Below, piece by piece: positions 17,693 to 25,958 of a DNA stretch of 64,000 nucleotides. The stretch spans positions 1,178,001 through 1,242,000 of the forward strand of contig NZ_LT897781.1 in NCBI RefSeq assembly GCF_900188315.1, written 5' to 3'. Below the pieces are notes generated by a model. The model saw nothing but the letters and a program-made list of their open reading frames with translations. It was not told where the DNA came from and did no database searches. A program made the translations under genes and the position numbers. This DNA comes from Marinobacter sp. es.042 (GTDB taxonomy: Bacteria; Pseudomonadota; Gammaproteobacteria; Pseudomonadales; Oleiphilaceae). How positions within the stretch are numbered: position 1 is the first letter of the stretch; every line of letters begins with the position of its first letter.

Positions 17693-18802
17693 TCAGAGGT
17701 CCCGACCTGGATAAATGAGTTTTTTCTGTTCGTCCGCTCTCTGCTGGCGCGCTGCCAGAGCCTCTGGCTCGTTCTTTGGCATCTGCCAGCCTTCCAGATT
17801 CTCTTCGATCAGTTTCACCAGCGCTTCGATGTGCCCGGGCGTTGCGTTCAGCGCCGTGATGTAGCTGAATCCTTCACCGCCGGCCTCCATGAAGTACTCA
17901 CGGTTTTCTTCGTCGATTTCCTCAATGGTTTCCAGGCAATCGGATGAAAAGCCGGGGCAGAATACGTCGATGGATTTGACGCCTTTGCCTGGCAGGGACT
18001 TCAGGGTTTCATCCGTGTAGGGCTTGAGCCACTCTTCCTTGCCAAAGCGGGATTGGAACGTGGTCATGTAGTCCTCTTTGCTCAGGCCCAGTCGCTCAGC
18101 CAGCAGGCGAGAGGTTTTGTGGCACTCGCAGTGATAAGGGTCGCCCTTGGTCAGGTACTTGAGCGGAACGCCATGGTAGGAAAAAACCAGCTTCTGGTTG
18201 CGTCCATGGTTGGCCCAGTGCGCCTCGATATGGCGCGCCATGGCTTCAATGTATGGAGGATAATCCGGGTAGTGAGAGATGAAACGGAAATCCGGCAGCC
18301 AGCGCCGTTTCGAGAAATCCTTGGCAACGGCATCGAAGGTGGAGGCCGAGGTCGACGCGGAGTATTGGGGGTATAGTGGCAGAACCAGCAGTTTCCGTAC
18401 GCCCTGTTCCTGCATTTCATCAAGAACCCGGGAAATTGAGGGATTGCCGTAGCGCATCGCAAAGCCGACGACAACGTTAGGGCCGTACTTGCGCTTGAGT
18501 GCCTCTCGGATGCCCTCAGCCTGCTTTGCAGTGTGTAGCAGCAGGGGAGAGCCTTCCGGCTGCCAGACACTGGAGTAGGCCTCTGCGCTTCGTTTGGGGC
18601 GAATTCTCAGTATCACACCGTGAAGGATCAGCCACCAGAGAGGCCGCGGCAACTCGACCACCCGGGGGTCCGAGAGAAATTCAGCCAGGTAGCGACGGAG
18701 GGCCGAGGTTGTCGGTGCATCCGGGGTCCCCAGGTTGGTAACCAGCACCCCCAATCGGTCAGATTGGTTGTGGCTGAAATTCTCTGAACCTTTGTATTGC
18801 AT
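17693..18802 (-). CDS. hemH: Ferrochelatase HemH
   Basis: A 369-residue enzyme that inserts ferrous iron into protoporphyrin IX, the last step of heme synthesis. The catalytic His210 is in VFSYHGVPLKYL, and the acidic metal path includes Glu291 in FCPGFSSDCLETIEEI. Cys225, Cys227, Cys282 and Cys289 could ligate a [2Fe-2S] cluster of the kind seen in some bacterial ferrochelatases (inference). It is downstream of the DUF442 gene by 37 bases and possibly co-transcribed. Confidence 0.95.
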   Translation of the reverse strand: MQYKGSENFSHNQSDRLGVLVTNLGTPDAPTTSALRRYLAEFLSDPRVVELPRPLWWLILHGVILRIRPKRSAEAYSSVWQPEGSPLLLHTAKQAEGIREALKRKYGPNVVVGFAMRYGNPSISRVLDEMQEQGVRKLLVLPLYPQYSASTSASTFDAVAKDFSKRRWLPDFRFISHYPDYPPYIEAMARHIEAHWANHGRNQKLVFSYHGVPLKYLTKGDPYHCECHKTSRLLAERLGLSKEDYMTTFQSRFGKEEWLKPYTDETLKSLPGKGVKSIDVFCPGFSSDCLETIEEIDEENREYFMEAGGEGFSYITALNATPGHIEALVKLIEENLEGWQMPKNEPEALAARQQRADEQKKLIYPGRDL

Positions 18803-18839
18803 GCGGTAGATCCTGAACGTTGGTTAGGCGGTGGCAGTG

Positions 18840-19271
18840 TCAGCGTTTGTAGGCGGCCTGCTGCGCCATTCTTGGTGCAAGGCCGGAAATGTCGTAACCG
18901 GCGTTGCGTGCTTTGGTAAAGATCTCATCGGCTGATGTGCTTCTGGCCGCGCTCAGTGCCCAGAGCACGGTGCAGCGGGTCCCGGAGCGACAGAATGCCA
19001 GTACGGGTTTTTCGGCGTCCCGGATCATCGGCGCGAAGCGGTTTACGTCGTCGTCAGTGATGTTTCCCGACTCCACCGGCATGTATACCCACTCAAGGCC
19101 CTGTTCCCTTGCGGCGGCTTCGATATCCGCCATGGCAGGCTGGCCCGGCTCTTCGTGGTCAGGGCGATTTGCCACGAGCGTCTTGAAGCCCAGCTTCGCG
19201 GCTTCTGCCACGTCTTCGATGGAAATCTGCGGGGCTACCGAAATATTGTCGTCGATCTTTCTGATATCCAT
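18840..19271 (-). CDS. TIGR01244/DUF442 phosphatase-like protein (Blh-type)
   Basis: A 143-residue protein with the P-loop phosphatase signature FCRSGTRC (Cys94, Arg99) and the DUF442 core (VAEAAKLGFKTLVANRPDHEEPGQP). In BigR-regulated sulfide-response operons this domain is found alone or fused to a persulfide dioxygenase, next to YeeE/YedE transporters, exactly the neighbours seen here. A sulfurtransferase-like or phosphatase role in sulfide handling is therefore inferred. GGAG lies 10 bases before the ATG at 19269-19271. Confidence 0.82.
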   Translation of the reverse strand: MDIRKIDDNISVAPQISIEDVAEAAKLGFKTLVANRPDHEEPGQPAMADIEAAAREQGLEWVYMPVESGNITDDDVNRFAPMIRDAEKPVLAFCRSGTRCTVLWALSAARSTSADEIFTKARNAGYDISGLAPRMAQQAAYKR

Positions 19272-19368
19272 GGATGTCGTTCTCCGAATCGGGTAGTGGA
19301 GCTGCCGCCATGATCGCACAGCCCCCGGGCTGTGTCAGAATGGCGGCGGGTAAATTTACAGAAAATAC

Positions 19369-19794
19369 TTACACTTTCGCACGGTTGCGCTCAATGACTT
19401 CGAAAATGCCCATGCCCGCAACCATGGCCGCAACGAACACCGCCGCCTTGGTTTCACCGGCACCGAGCGCGACCAGTCCCGGTCCGGGGCAGAAGCCGGC
19501 GATACCCCAGCCAACACCGAACATAAGACCGCCGAGTACCAATCGTTTATCGATATGGGCACTGGTGGGCATTTTCATGTGGAACCCGAGGAAGGAAAGG
19601 GTGCGCTTGCGGGCAACGGCAAACGCGAGCACACCCACCATGATGGCGCCGCCCATCACAAACGCCAGTGAAGGATCCCAAAGGCCTGCTATATCAAGGA
19701 AGCCGAGCACCTTTTCAGGATTGGCCATGCCGGAAACGATAAGCCCCATTCCGAAGACAAGGCCAGCAAACAGGGAAGCAAGAGAAAATTTCAT
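19369..19794 (-). CDS. YeeE/YedE half-size sulfur transporter subunit
   Basis: A 141-residue membrane protein with about four helices and the conserved motif GVGWGIAGFCPGPGLVALGAG, whose cysteine corresponds to one of the thiosulfate-guiding cysteines of full-length YeeE/TsuA. It is the second half of a split transporter. The first half starts 4 bases upstream on the same strand. Such pairs (PmpA/PmpB-like) occur with DUF442 proteins in sulfide detoxification loci. Confidence 0.82.
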   Translation of the reverse strand: MKFSLASLFAGLVFGMGLIVSGMANPEKVLGFLDIAGLWDPSLAFVMGGAIMVGVLAFAVARKRTLSFLGFHMKMPTSAHIDKRLVLGGLMFGVGWGIAGFCPGPGLVALGAGETKAAVFVAAMVAGMGIFEVIERNRAKV

Positions 19795-19798
19795 GGCA

Positions 19799-20236
19799 TC
19801 ATACCCCCATCAAGTGACGAATCACGTACACGGTGACAAATCCGGCAGCCATGAAGCTCATCGTGGCCGCCAGCGAGCGCAGCGATAGGCGGGACAAACC
19901 GCAAACGCCGTGTCCGCTGGTACAGCCTGAACCGTATCGGGTGCCGATCCCCACCAACAGGCCCGCAATAATGAGCGCGGGATAGCCGGCCTCGATTTCA
20001 ATAGGGGGCAGTTCGGTTGCCAGTACCCAGACTGCCGGTGCACCAATCAGTCCGGCAAGGAAGGCCACGCGCCAGGCAATATCGCCTTTTGCCGGTGAAA
20101 GAAGCCCGCCAAGAATTCCACTGATGCCTGCAATCCGCCCGTTAAGAAGCAGAAAGCTGGCAGCAGCTATGCCCACCAGAATGCCACCCGCCAGCGCTGA
20201 CCAGGGGGTGAAGTTACTCCACGCAATTTCAATCAT
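19799..20236 (-). CDS. YeeE/YedE half-size sulfur transporter subunit
   Basis: A 145-residue membrane protein with the family motif RYGSGCTSGHGVCGLSRLSLRSLAA, containing two cysteines around GCTSGHG as in YeeE/TsuA. Together with the downstream half it would form a complete sulfur-compound transporter. The start at ATG 20234-20236 is near the first helix. It heads a probable operon of two transporter halves, then DUF442, then perhaps hemH. Confidence 0.82.
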   Translation of the reverse strand: MIEIAWSNFTPWSALAGGILVGIAAASFLLLNGRIAGISGILGGLLSPAKGDIAWRVAFLAGLIGAPAVWVLATELPPIEIEAGYPALIIAGLLVGIGTRYGSGCTSGHGVCGLSRLSLRSLAATMSFMAAGFVTVYVIRHLMGV

Positions 20237-20582
20237 TTGATACTCCGAATTTTAAAGTCTGTCATTTTGGAATAAGCATATATCTTGGGGCAATAATACC
20301 AAAAAAAAGCCCGGCAAAGGATGCCGGGCAGAGGCGTGCGAGTAGTATCCATGAAAGACTTCCAGACAAACCGGCATCAGCAGGGACGCCGGTATTGGGA
20401 AGTATTGACTATATTTTGAACACTTCAAGCGAGACTCACTTTCGTTTGAAAACATTTTTTCATATCGGATGCGTCTTTATACTGCCGCCTTTCACTGAGC
20501 GGGTTCCAGGCCGACTGAAATCTGGGCCAAGCTGTAATACAATGGCGGTCAGAAAGAGCCATCCGCACTCCCGAGGTTGTAC
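20237..20582. other. 346-base intergenic region between split YeeE and phasin genes
   Basis: Apart from the candidate small RNA, the only notable structure is a possible plus-strand promoter near TAATACAAT (20535-20543), some 40 bases before the phasin start. No other frame looks coding. Confidence 0.4.
20301..20401 (-). ncRNA. Candidate small RNA with its own promoter and terminator
   Basis: A strong minus-strand terminator lies here (stem GCCCGGCA/TGCCGGGC at 20309-20329, followed by eight U), yet no gene on that strand ends here. About 70-100 bases upstream on the minus strand there is a promoter-like pair: TTGAAG (20423-20428) and AATACT (20401-20406), 16 bases apart. A TATAGT at 20408-20413 is an alternative -10. 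The predicted transcript of roughly 95-100 nt also has an ACCGGC/GCCGGT hairpin near its 5' end. Identity unknown. Confidence 0.5.
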
Positions 20583-20999
20583 ATGTCTGACGAGAACGAC
20601 AATAAGCCGGAGAATGATCCGCAACTGGCGGCAAAAATCAAGGGTTCAGCCCGCCAGATCTGGCTGGCCGGGTTGGGCGCCTATACCAAAGCCGAGGAAG
20701 ATACTGGCCGTTTCTTCGAGCGTCTCGTGCAGGAAGGTGAGCAGCTCGAGAACAAAACCCGTGGCGTCGTCGAAAAGCAGATCAAGTCCGTGGAGGATCG
20801 GGTTGAAGGGGTTCGGGAGCGAGCCACTGGTACCTGGGACCGGCTTGAGCACATGTTTGATGAACGGGTGTCTGGTGCCCTGAGACGTCTGGGTATACAT
20901 CGCCGTGAAGAAATCGAATCCATGGAGCGGCGTATTGAAGCCCTCGAATCAGAACTTGCCCGCCTGCGGAAACGCGCCGGTGACGACGACGAAGAATAA
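20583..20999 (+). CDS. Phasin / polyhydroxyalkanoate granule-associated protein (PhaF/PhaI type)
   Basis: A 138-residue protein with the phasin core SARQIWLAGLGAYTKAEEDTGRFFERLVQEGEQLE, typical of PhaF/PhaI, then an amphipathic helical region and a C-terminal coiled coil (EIESMERRIEALESELARLRKR). These proteins coat storage granules. In marinobacters they may serve wax ester or PHA inclusions (inference). GAGG lies six bases upstream of ATG 20583. It is convergent with a PhaD-like TetR gene 9 bases away. Confidence 0.85.
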   Translation: MSDENDNKPENDPQLAAKIKGSARQIWLAGLGAYTKAEEDTGRFFERLVQEGEQLENKTRGVVEKQIKSVEDRVEGVRERATGTWDRLEHMFDERVSGALRRLGIHRREEIESMERRIEALESELARLRKRAGDDDEE

Positions 21000-21008
21000 C
21001 GGTACGGC

Positions 21009-21638
21009 TCAGAGATAGTCCCGGCTCATCAGCCGGGCTTCCTCCCGGTCGGCCGGCGCAAGGTAGGGCAGCACCAGGTGCATCATCTGGTAAACACCCC
21101 GTCCCGGATCCACTGCCTCCCGGTCATCCAGGTGAGAGAGCGTATCGAAAGCGCTCCAATAACAGGCGGTTAGCGTCAACTGCTCACAAAGAGAATCAAG
21201 CTCTTCCTGCTCAATCGCCATAATGCCCTGGCGCCGAAAGCTCTCGCAAATCGTCTTGAAAGCCAGTCTTTTCTTTTTCTGGATGCGCTTGAATCGTACC
21301 TGCAGCTGATCGTACCGGGACAACACGTTTACCAGATCCTGGTAGAGAAACCGGTAGCGGGCTACGGTCTCGAACAGCAGATGCAGAAAGAACCCCTGCT
21401 GGTCGAGGCTGATGTTGGCGTCTTCCGGAACCGCCAACAAGTCGACCATGTCGTGTTCGTACTGGTCGAAGATTTCCTCGACAATGTCACCTTTGCTCTT
21501 GAAGTGGTAGTAGAGGTTACCCGGGCTGATATCCATCTCATCAGAGATCAGCAGGGTGGTGACATTGGGCTCGCCGACGGTGTTAAACAGCGCCAGGCTT
21601 GTCTGGAGGATGCGGTCGCGGGTTTTGATTTTTTTCAT
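21009..21638 (-). CDS. TetR-family regulator (PhaD-like)
   Basis: A 209-residue protein with an N-terminal TetR helix-turn-helix (TRDRILQTSLALFNTVGEPNVTTLLISDEMDISPGNLYYHFKSKGDIVEEIF, within residues 6-58) and an all-helical ligand domain. The GNLYYHFKSKGDI segment and the position beside a phasin gene resemble PhaD of pseudomonads, which activates PHA genes. The regulation target is inferred from the neighbour only. It ends 19 bases before the xthA stop region on the same strand. Confidence 0.82.
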   Translation of the reverse strand: MKKIKTRDRILQTSLALFNTVGEPNVTTLLISDEMDISPGNLYYHFKSKGDIVEEIFDQYEHDMVDLLAVPEDANISLDQQGFFLHLLFETVARYRFLYQDLVNVLSRYDQLQVRFKRIQKKKRLAFKTICESFRRQGIMAIEQEELDSLCEQLTLTACYWSAFDTLSHLDDREAVDPGRGVYQMMHLVLPYLAPADREEARLMSRDYL

Positions 21639-21656
21639 ATCGCGCCGGGCCAGCCC

Positions 21657-22469
21657 CTAGAGCTCGAAGCTCGCCCAGACCGGACAGTGGTCGGACGGCC
21701 TTTCCATGGCTCGAATGTCGTAGGAAACACCCGCTTTCCGGGCTTTGGGCAGCAGGCTCTCACTGACCATGATCAGATCAATCCGCAGACCACGCTTGGG
21801 GTCTCGCTCGAAACCCTTGCTGCGGTAGTCAAACCAGCTGAAGGTGTCCGCCTCATCGGGGTGAAGGTGCCGGAACACATCGGTATAACCACGAGATTCA
21901 ACCTGGCCCAGCCATTCCCGTTCCTCCGGGAGGAAAGAGCATTTGCCGGTTCGTAGCCAGCGTTTGGCGTTGTCGGCGCCGATACCAATGTCTTTGTCGG
22001 TTGGAGAGATGTTCATATCCCCCATGACCACCACGTGGCCGCCCGCTTTCTTGAGCTCGTCCAGGTAACGCATCAGATCCGCGTAGAACTTCTCCTTGGC
22101 AGGAAACTTCACCGGATGGTCACGGCTTTCGCCCTGCGGAAAATAGCCGTTGATCACCGTCAGCTTTTCACCATTGACGGTGAAATGGCCGGTAATCAGC
22201 CTGCGCTGGGAATCCTCGCCATCCCAAGGGTAGCCTTTGATAACTTCCTCCGGCTCCGCTTTTGAGAGCAGGGCAACGCCATAGTGGGTTTTTTGCCCGT
22301 GGAAATGCACGTGGTAGCCAAGGTCCCGGATCGCTTCTACCGGAAAGTCGTCGTCCTGAACCTTGGTTTCCTGGAGACCGATAAAATCCGGTGCGAGGGC
22401 GTCTATTACGGCTTTCAGCTGGTGCAGGCGGGTGCGGATACTGTTGACGTTGAAAGAAACGAACATCAT
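21657..22469 (-). CDS. xthA: Exodeoxyribonuclease III (XthA family)
   Basis: A 270-residue AP endonuclease/exonuclease III. Signatures: [16 protein letters not shown], the metal-binding [25 protein letters not shown], and the C-terminal [23 protein letters not shown] with the catalytic [10 protein letters not shown]. It repairs abasic sites in DNA. Two ATGs are in tandem (22469 and 22466) and GGAG lies upstream. It is separate from the lipid operon, which ends at 22551. Confidence 0.93.
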   Translation of the reverse strand: MMFVSFNVNSIRTRLHQLKAVIDALAPDFIGLQETKVQDDDFPVEAIRDLGYHVHFHGQKTHYGVALLSKAEPEEVIKGYPWDGEDSQRRLITGHFTVNGEKLTVINGYFPQGESRDHPVKFPAKEKFYADLMRYLDELKKAGGHVVVMGDMNISPTDKDIGIGADNAKRWLRTGKCSFLPEEREWLGQVESRGYTDVFRHLHPDEADTFSWFDYRSKGFERDPKRGLRIDLIMVSESLLPKARKAGVSYDIRAMERPSDHCPVWASFEL

Positions 22470-22512
22470 TTCAAAATACTCTCCGGCGTTGATTCCCGTC
22501 GGAGTTTACCAT

Positions 22513-22563
22513 ACTGACCCCCGGGGTCTGCCTTGGCAGGGGCGACAGTTTCAGGGGGTCAGT
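22513..22563. repeat. Inverted GGGGGTCAG element
   Basis: ACTGACCCCC (22513-22522) and GGGGGTCAGT (22554-22563) form a perfect 10-bp inverted repeat with a 31-base spacer holding further G/C-rich sequence. It spans the stop codon of the exported-protein gene. The same GGGGTCAG core recurs at 37764-37793 and 41687-41695. Confidence 0.6.
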
Positions 22564-23291
22564 TCACAATCCGGGGTGGTATTCACTTTATAGCGGATAT
22601 GGGCGGTGTAGTTTTCATCCTGGTTTTTCCGGATATTGGTGAGGCCCAGATAATCGGAAAGGGCACCCGAGTTGCTGTAACCCAGTACAATGGGGTCAAC
22701 CAGGAAACGCAGTACCATGCCGGTAGGGCGTATCTGTACCACATGGTCAGCATTCACCTGGTCGTTCTCGGCGCGTTCCAGAACGAAACCGTAATGCTCG
22801 CCCCGGGTAGGCCCAAGAAATCGGAATTCAACCGGCTCACCGGCCACAACACGCTGCCAATTCTGGCGTACGAAGTTATCGAACCCGGCATCCACAACGG
22901 TAGTGTCCGGGTATGTCACCTCGAATTGCTCTGAATCGCCGCCTGGCGTCTGCCAGTCGATCACCAAAATGTCGGGTGCAGGGTAGGTGATCTGCATTTC
23001 TTCACTGAATGTCGGCTGAACGAAGTCTACGGACGGACGCAGTACTGAAGCCTCGTATTCAAGGTCTTTGCGGGCGAACGACTCGTCCGCGTCCGGTTTG
23101 AAGTAGGTCACCTTGTGTTGCCTGGGCCGAAACACGCCTTCCTCACAGGTACCATCAACGGAGTGGCGCTCTTCGTAGATCACGTTGCCGTTTCCGGTGC
23201 TTGCGGTACCGATAAAACTGAAATCTGCGGCCGCGGCCGGCCATGCGGCGGCCAACAGCGCCACGTAAACTGACCAGGCAGCGTGTTTCAT
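22551..23291 (-). CDS. Exported protein of unknown function, last gene of the lipid operon
   Basis: A 246-residue protein with a clear signal peptide (WSVYVALLAAAWPAAAADF) and a mostly beta secreted domain with two cysteines (TCEEGVF and TTPDCEL). The ATG overlaps the DUF2878 stop by 4 bases. I do not recognise the family. In related clusters the last gene is often a DUF3833-type or other outer-envelope protein, so an envelope lipid-related role is a guess from context. Confidence 0.7.
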   Translation of the reverse strand: MKHAAWSVYVALLAAAWPAAAADFSFIGTASTGNGNVIYEERHSVDGTCEEGVFRPRQHKVTYFKPDADESFARKDLEYEASVLRPSVDFVQPTFSEEMQITYPAPDILVIDWQTPGGDSEQFEVTYPDTTVVDAGFDNFVRQNWQRVVAGEPVEFRFLGPTRGEHYGFVLERAENDQVNADHVVQIRPTGMVLRFLVDPIVLGYSNSGALSDYLGLTNIRKNQDENYTAHIRYKVNTTPDCELTP

Positions 23292-23809
23292 CGAACCAGC
23301 TCCGGGTAAAGCTTTTTACGGGCGAACAGCAGCAGCGGGAAAACAACGAGCCAGCCAAACCCGAGTGCAATCAGTGACGGCAACAGTTCAGGCAGCTGCA
23401 CTGCGCCGAGCTGGCTGGCCGACCAGTAGGCGAAGGGGCCGGCAAAGGGCGCAAGAACGAAGGGCAGCCAGGCCTTCTTGCTGATCCAGTCGAGGGAATG
23501 GCTCAGGGTCGTCATGAAGATGGCCCAGATGGCCACAAGCCACGGGGGAGTGAGCATCACCTGGCCGGAACCGTCATCCAGAATACCGGTCCGGAACCAG
23601 ATGCCGTCCAGAATTGAGCCGACGACGGTTCCCAGGCCGATAAACTGAAGCTCGGTCATCCGGTTCTGGCTAACCAGGACAAGATGCAGCACCAGAAATA
23701 TCACCACTATCCCGGCGCCGATCAGCCCGGGATAAAACACGCAGGCAAACCAGCCTGCCTGGAACAGCAGGAAATTAAGAACGTTACGGGCGGTTTCGGA
23801 GGCGATCAT
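23288..23809 (-). CDS. DUF2878 membrane protein
   Basis: A 173-residue integral membrane protein with about five helices and the DUF2878 features FLLFQAGWFACVFY and LGTVVGSILDGIWFRTGIL. It is typically encoded beside Cfa-like methyltransferases and DUF1365 proteins, as here. Four-base overlaps with both neighbours show translational coupling. Function unknown, perhaps related to lipid transfer or anchoring of the pathway. Confidence 0.8.
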   Translation of the reverse strand: MIASETARNVLNFLLFQAGWFACVFYPGLIGAGIVVIFLVLHLVLVSQNRMTELQFIGLGTVVGSILDGIWFRTGILDDGSGQVMLTPPWLVAIWAIFMTTLSHSLDWISKKAWLPFVLAPFAGPFAYWSASQLGAVQLPELLPSLIALGFGWLVVFPLLLFARKKLYPELVR

Positions 23810-25080
23810 ACGCTCAAGATGTTCTCGCGTTTGTTGCCGGGCTTGGCGAACACCAACTGCGCAACGCCAATGGCCCGCTCGCTGAAGCCCGCTTCACAGT
23901 AGGCAAAGTAAAAGTGCCACAGGCGCCGGAAAGCCTCGTCGTAACCCATCGACTCAAGCTTGTCCCGCTGGGCCATGAACCGGTCGCACCAGTCGTGAAG
24001 GGTCCTGGCATAGTGGAAGCCGGTATCCTCGGCATGGGTGAGTACCAGCTTGCTTTCTTTTCGAACCGATTCGAGGATGGCTCCGAAAGAGGGAATAAAG
24101 CTTCCCGGAAAGATAAATCGCTGGATGAAATCCACGTTTTTCAGAGCTCTCTGGTACCGCTGCTCTGGCATGTTAATGGCCTGAACCAGGGCCAGCCCGT
24201 CGGGCTTCAACAGGGCGTTAATCTGGGAGAAATAGCTATCGAGAAACTGAGGGCCAACGGCTTCAATCATCTCGATGGAAACAAGTTTGTCGAATTGCCC
24301 CGCGAGGTCCCGGTAATCGTCAAACAGTAGGGTAATCTGGTCCTCCAGCCCCTCTTTCTGGACCCGTTCTTTCGCCAGATCCAGCTGCTCTCTGGAAATG
24401 GTCGTCGTGGTGACATGACAGCCATAGTGTTTGGCGGCATGGATCGCAAAGCCGCCCCAGCCGGTGCCGATTTCAATCACCTTGTCCCCGGGCTGGAGGT
24501 CCAGCTTCCGGCAGATGGTGTCCAGTTTGTGCACAGCCGCTTCTTCAAGGCTCGATTCGGCGCTGGGATAGATAGCCGAGGAGTACATCATGGTTGGATC
24601 GAGGAATGTCTCGAACAGGTCATTGCCAAGATCGTAGTGGGCGCTGATGTTCTTACGGGAGCCTTCTTTGGTGTTCCGGTTCAGCCAGTGCAGACCTTTG
24701 AGGGCAGGCTTGGTAACCCAACTGAACCGGTCTTCAAACTCGTTCATGCGGTCGACGTTGCGGGTAAAGAACCGGAGCAGGGCAACCAGATCGGGAGTTG
24801 ACCAATCACCGGCGACATACGCTTCCGCCGCGCCGACGCTTCCGCCAGTCAACAGGTCCCGCCAGGTGCTGTGATCGTGGATAATCAGCTCTGCCGGCTG
24901 GTATTGGCTGTCGCCATCGCCGAATACCAGATCCTCGAATCCGGATTCCCGAACCGTCAGTTTGCCCTCGCCCAGCAAACGGAGCTGTTGAATCACCAGG
25001 GCACGCGCGAAACGGCTGATAGCCGGCAGGCTGCCCGATTCGGATTTGGTGTTTTCAACCGAAGTATTCAGGTTCTCCAT
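23806..25080 (-). CDS. Cyclopropane-fatty-acyl-phospholipid synthase family methyltransferase
   Basis: A 424-residue SAM-dependent enzyme. Residues 143-170 hold NISAHYDLGNDLFETFLDPTMMYSSA, and the SAM site VIEIGTGWGGFAIHAAKHYG is at 201-220. The catalytic region is typical of Cfa. It methylates double bonds of phospholipid acyl chains. Clusters with DUF1365, a flavin amine oxidase and an SDR are known from singlet-oxygen or light-induced regulons, where one such enzyme (UfaM of Rhodobacter) makes methylated precursors of furan fatty acids, so this one may not be a classical cyclopropane synthase. It overlaps DUF1365 by 13 bases. Confidence 0.88.
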   Translation of the reverse strand: MENLNTSVENTKSESGSLPAISRFARALVIQQLRLLGEGKLTVRESGFEDLVFGDGDSQYQPAELIIHDHSTWRDLLTGGSVGAAEAYVAGDWSTPDLVALLRFFTRNVDRMNEFEDRFSWVTKPALKGLHWLNRNTKEGSRKNISAHYDLGNDLFETFLDPTMMYSSAIYPSAESSLEEAAVHKLDTICRKLDLQPGDKVIEIGTGWGGFAIHAAKHYGCHVTTTTISREQLDLAKERVQKEGLEDQITLLFDDYRDLAGQFDKLVSIEMIEAVGPQFLDSYFSQINALLKPDGLALVQAINMPEQRYQRALKNVDFIQRFIFPGSFIPSFGAILESVRKESKLVLTHAEDTGFHYARTLHDWCDRFMAQRDKLESMGYDEAFRRLWHFYFAYCEAGFSERAIGVAQLVFAKPGNKRENILSV

Positions 25081-25958
25081 GAACTTACCCTTCCACGAAT
25101 CTTGTCATTGGTCTCCGAGCTGGTGATATCCAGCCCGGAATCATCGTGCCCACGGCGGTAGGCGGTATCGTCCTCGGAAAGCTTATCGGGGTGGGTGTAG
25201 AAAGGTGCCCCCTTGAGCTTGAGGCGCAGGGCGTGCCAGTAAATACCTGCCACAACCTTGAATGCCTCGAGCGGAAACTTTCGAAGACTTCTATGCACAT
25301 CTTTACGAGTGAGAGGGGTACGTTGGACTACCAGAGTGGCATCAAAATGCTTGCGACCCTCTTCCAGAACATTCATGTGAATTCTCAGATCAGGGCCCCG
25401 GAAACTGAACGTCCACTCGTAGTGCTGGTTCATGCCGTTGAAAGGCGACACATGAAAGCGTTTGCTGAAACCAAATTGTTCGGTGCGCCAGTCCGCCTGG
25501 TTCGGCTCTGCTCCGGTCGTCTCCAGACAATAGGCATGACGGTCATGCCACGGGGTGTTGGTAATCTGGGCAACGATGACCTTTGGAACCACGCCATCCG
25601 CCGGGCATTCCCCGGCGCGGTAGCAGAAATAGAAGCTGACCGGATTGAACACGTAACCAAAGTAGCGCGGATGGGTAATCAGCTCGACTTCGCCGTCCGG
25701 GCGCCAGCCGGTGGCCCGTTCCACGTGGTCACGCACAGCCCCGGACAGGTCGCCTGTCTCCGGACGGAAGTAGTCCCTGCGCTTCAGAGACATCCAGTTG
25801 AAACGTTCCAGGGAAAATAACGGGCTGATACCGGAAACCTGGTTCCACTCGTCGGTGTCCAGGGCCAGCATGCCGGTGCTGTAGCTGAATTCGTGTTGCA
25901 CCGGGTACTTCCGCCTGTGCCGGACAGTACCCTCCAGCCATTGGCTATTCACGGTCAA
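25068..25958 (-). CDS. DUF1365 protein
   Basis: A 296-residue soluble protein of the DUF1365 family: GTVRHRRKYPVQHEFSYS at the N-terminus, then LITHPRYFGYVFNPVSFYFCY and KRFHVSPFNGMNQHYEW. The family always travels with a flavin amine oxidase and a Cfa-like methyltransferase, and probably acts on the same acyl chains. The reaction is not known. Stop and start codons overlap with both neighbours. Confidence 0.85.
   Translation of the reverse strand: MTVNSQWLEGTVRHRRKYPVQHEFSYSTGMLALDTDEWNQVSGISPLFSLERFNWMSLKRRDYFRPETGDLSGAVRDHVERATGWRPDGEVELITHPRYFGYVFNPVSFYFCYRAGECPADGVVPKVIVAQITNTPWHDRHAYCLETTGAEPNQADWRTEQFGFSKRFHVSPFNGMNQHYEWTFSFRGPDLRIHMNVLEEGRKHFDATLVVQRTPLTRKDVHRSLRKFPLEAFKVVAGIYWHALRLKLKGAPFYTHPDKLSEDDTAYRRGHDDSGLDITSSETNDKIRGRVSSWRT

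Noticed and set aside
19317..19334. CACAGCCC/GGGCTGTG hairpin between split YeeE and DUF442
   Set aside because: No T run on either strand, so not called as a terminator. It may be an mRNA structure only.
20252..20455. 67-codon minus-strand frame upstream of the split YeeE gene
   Set aside because: It reads through a strong terminator and has no ribosome site. A small RNA explains the region better.
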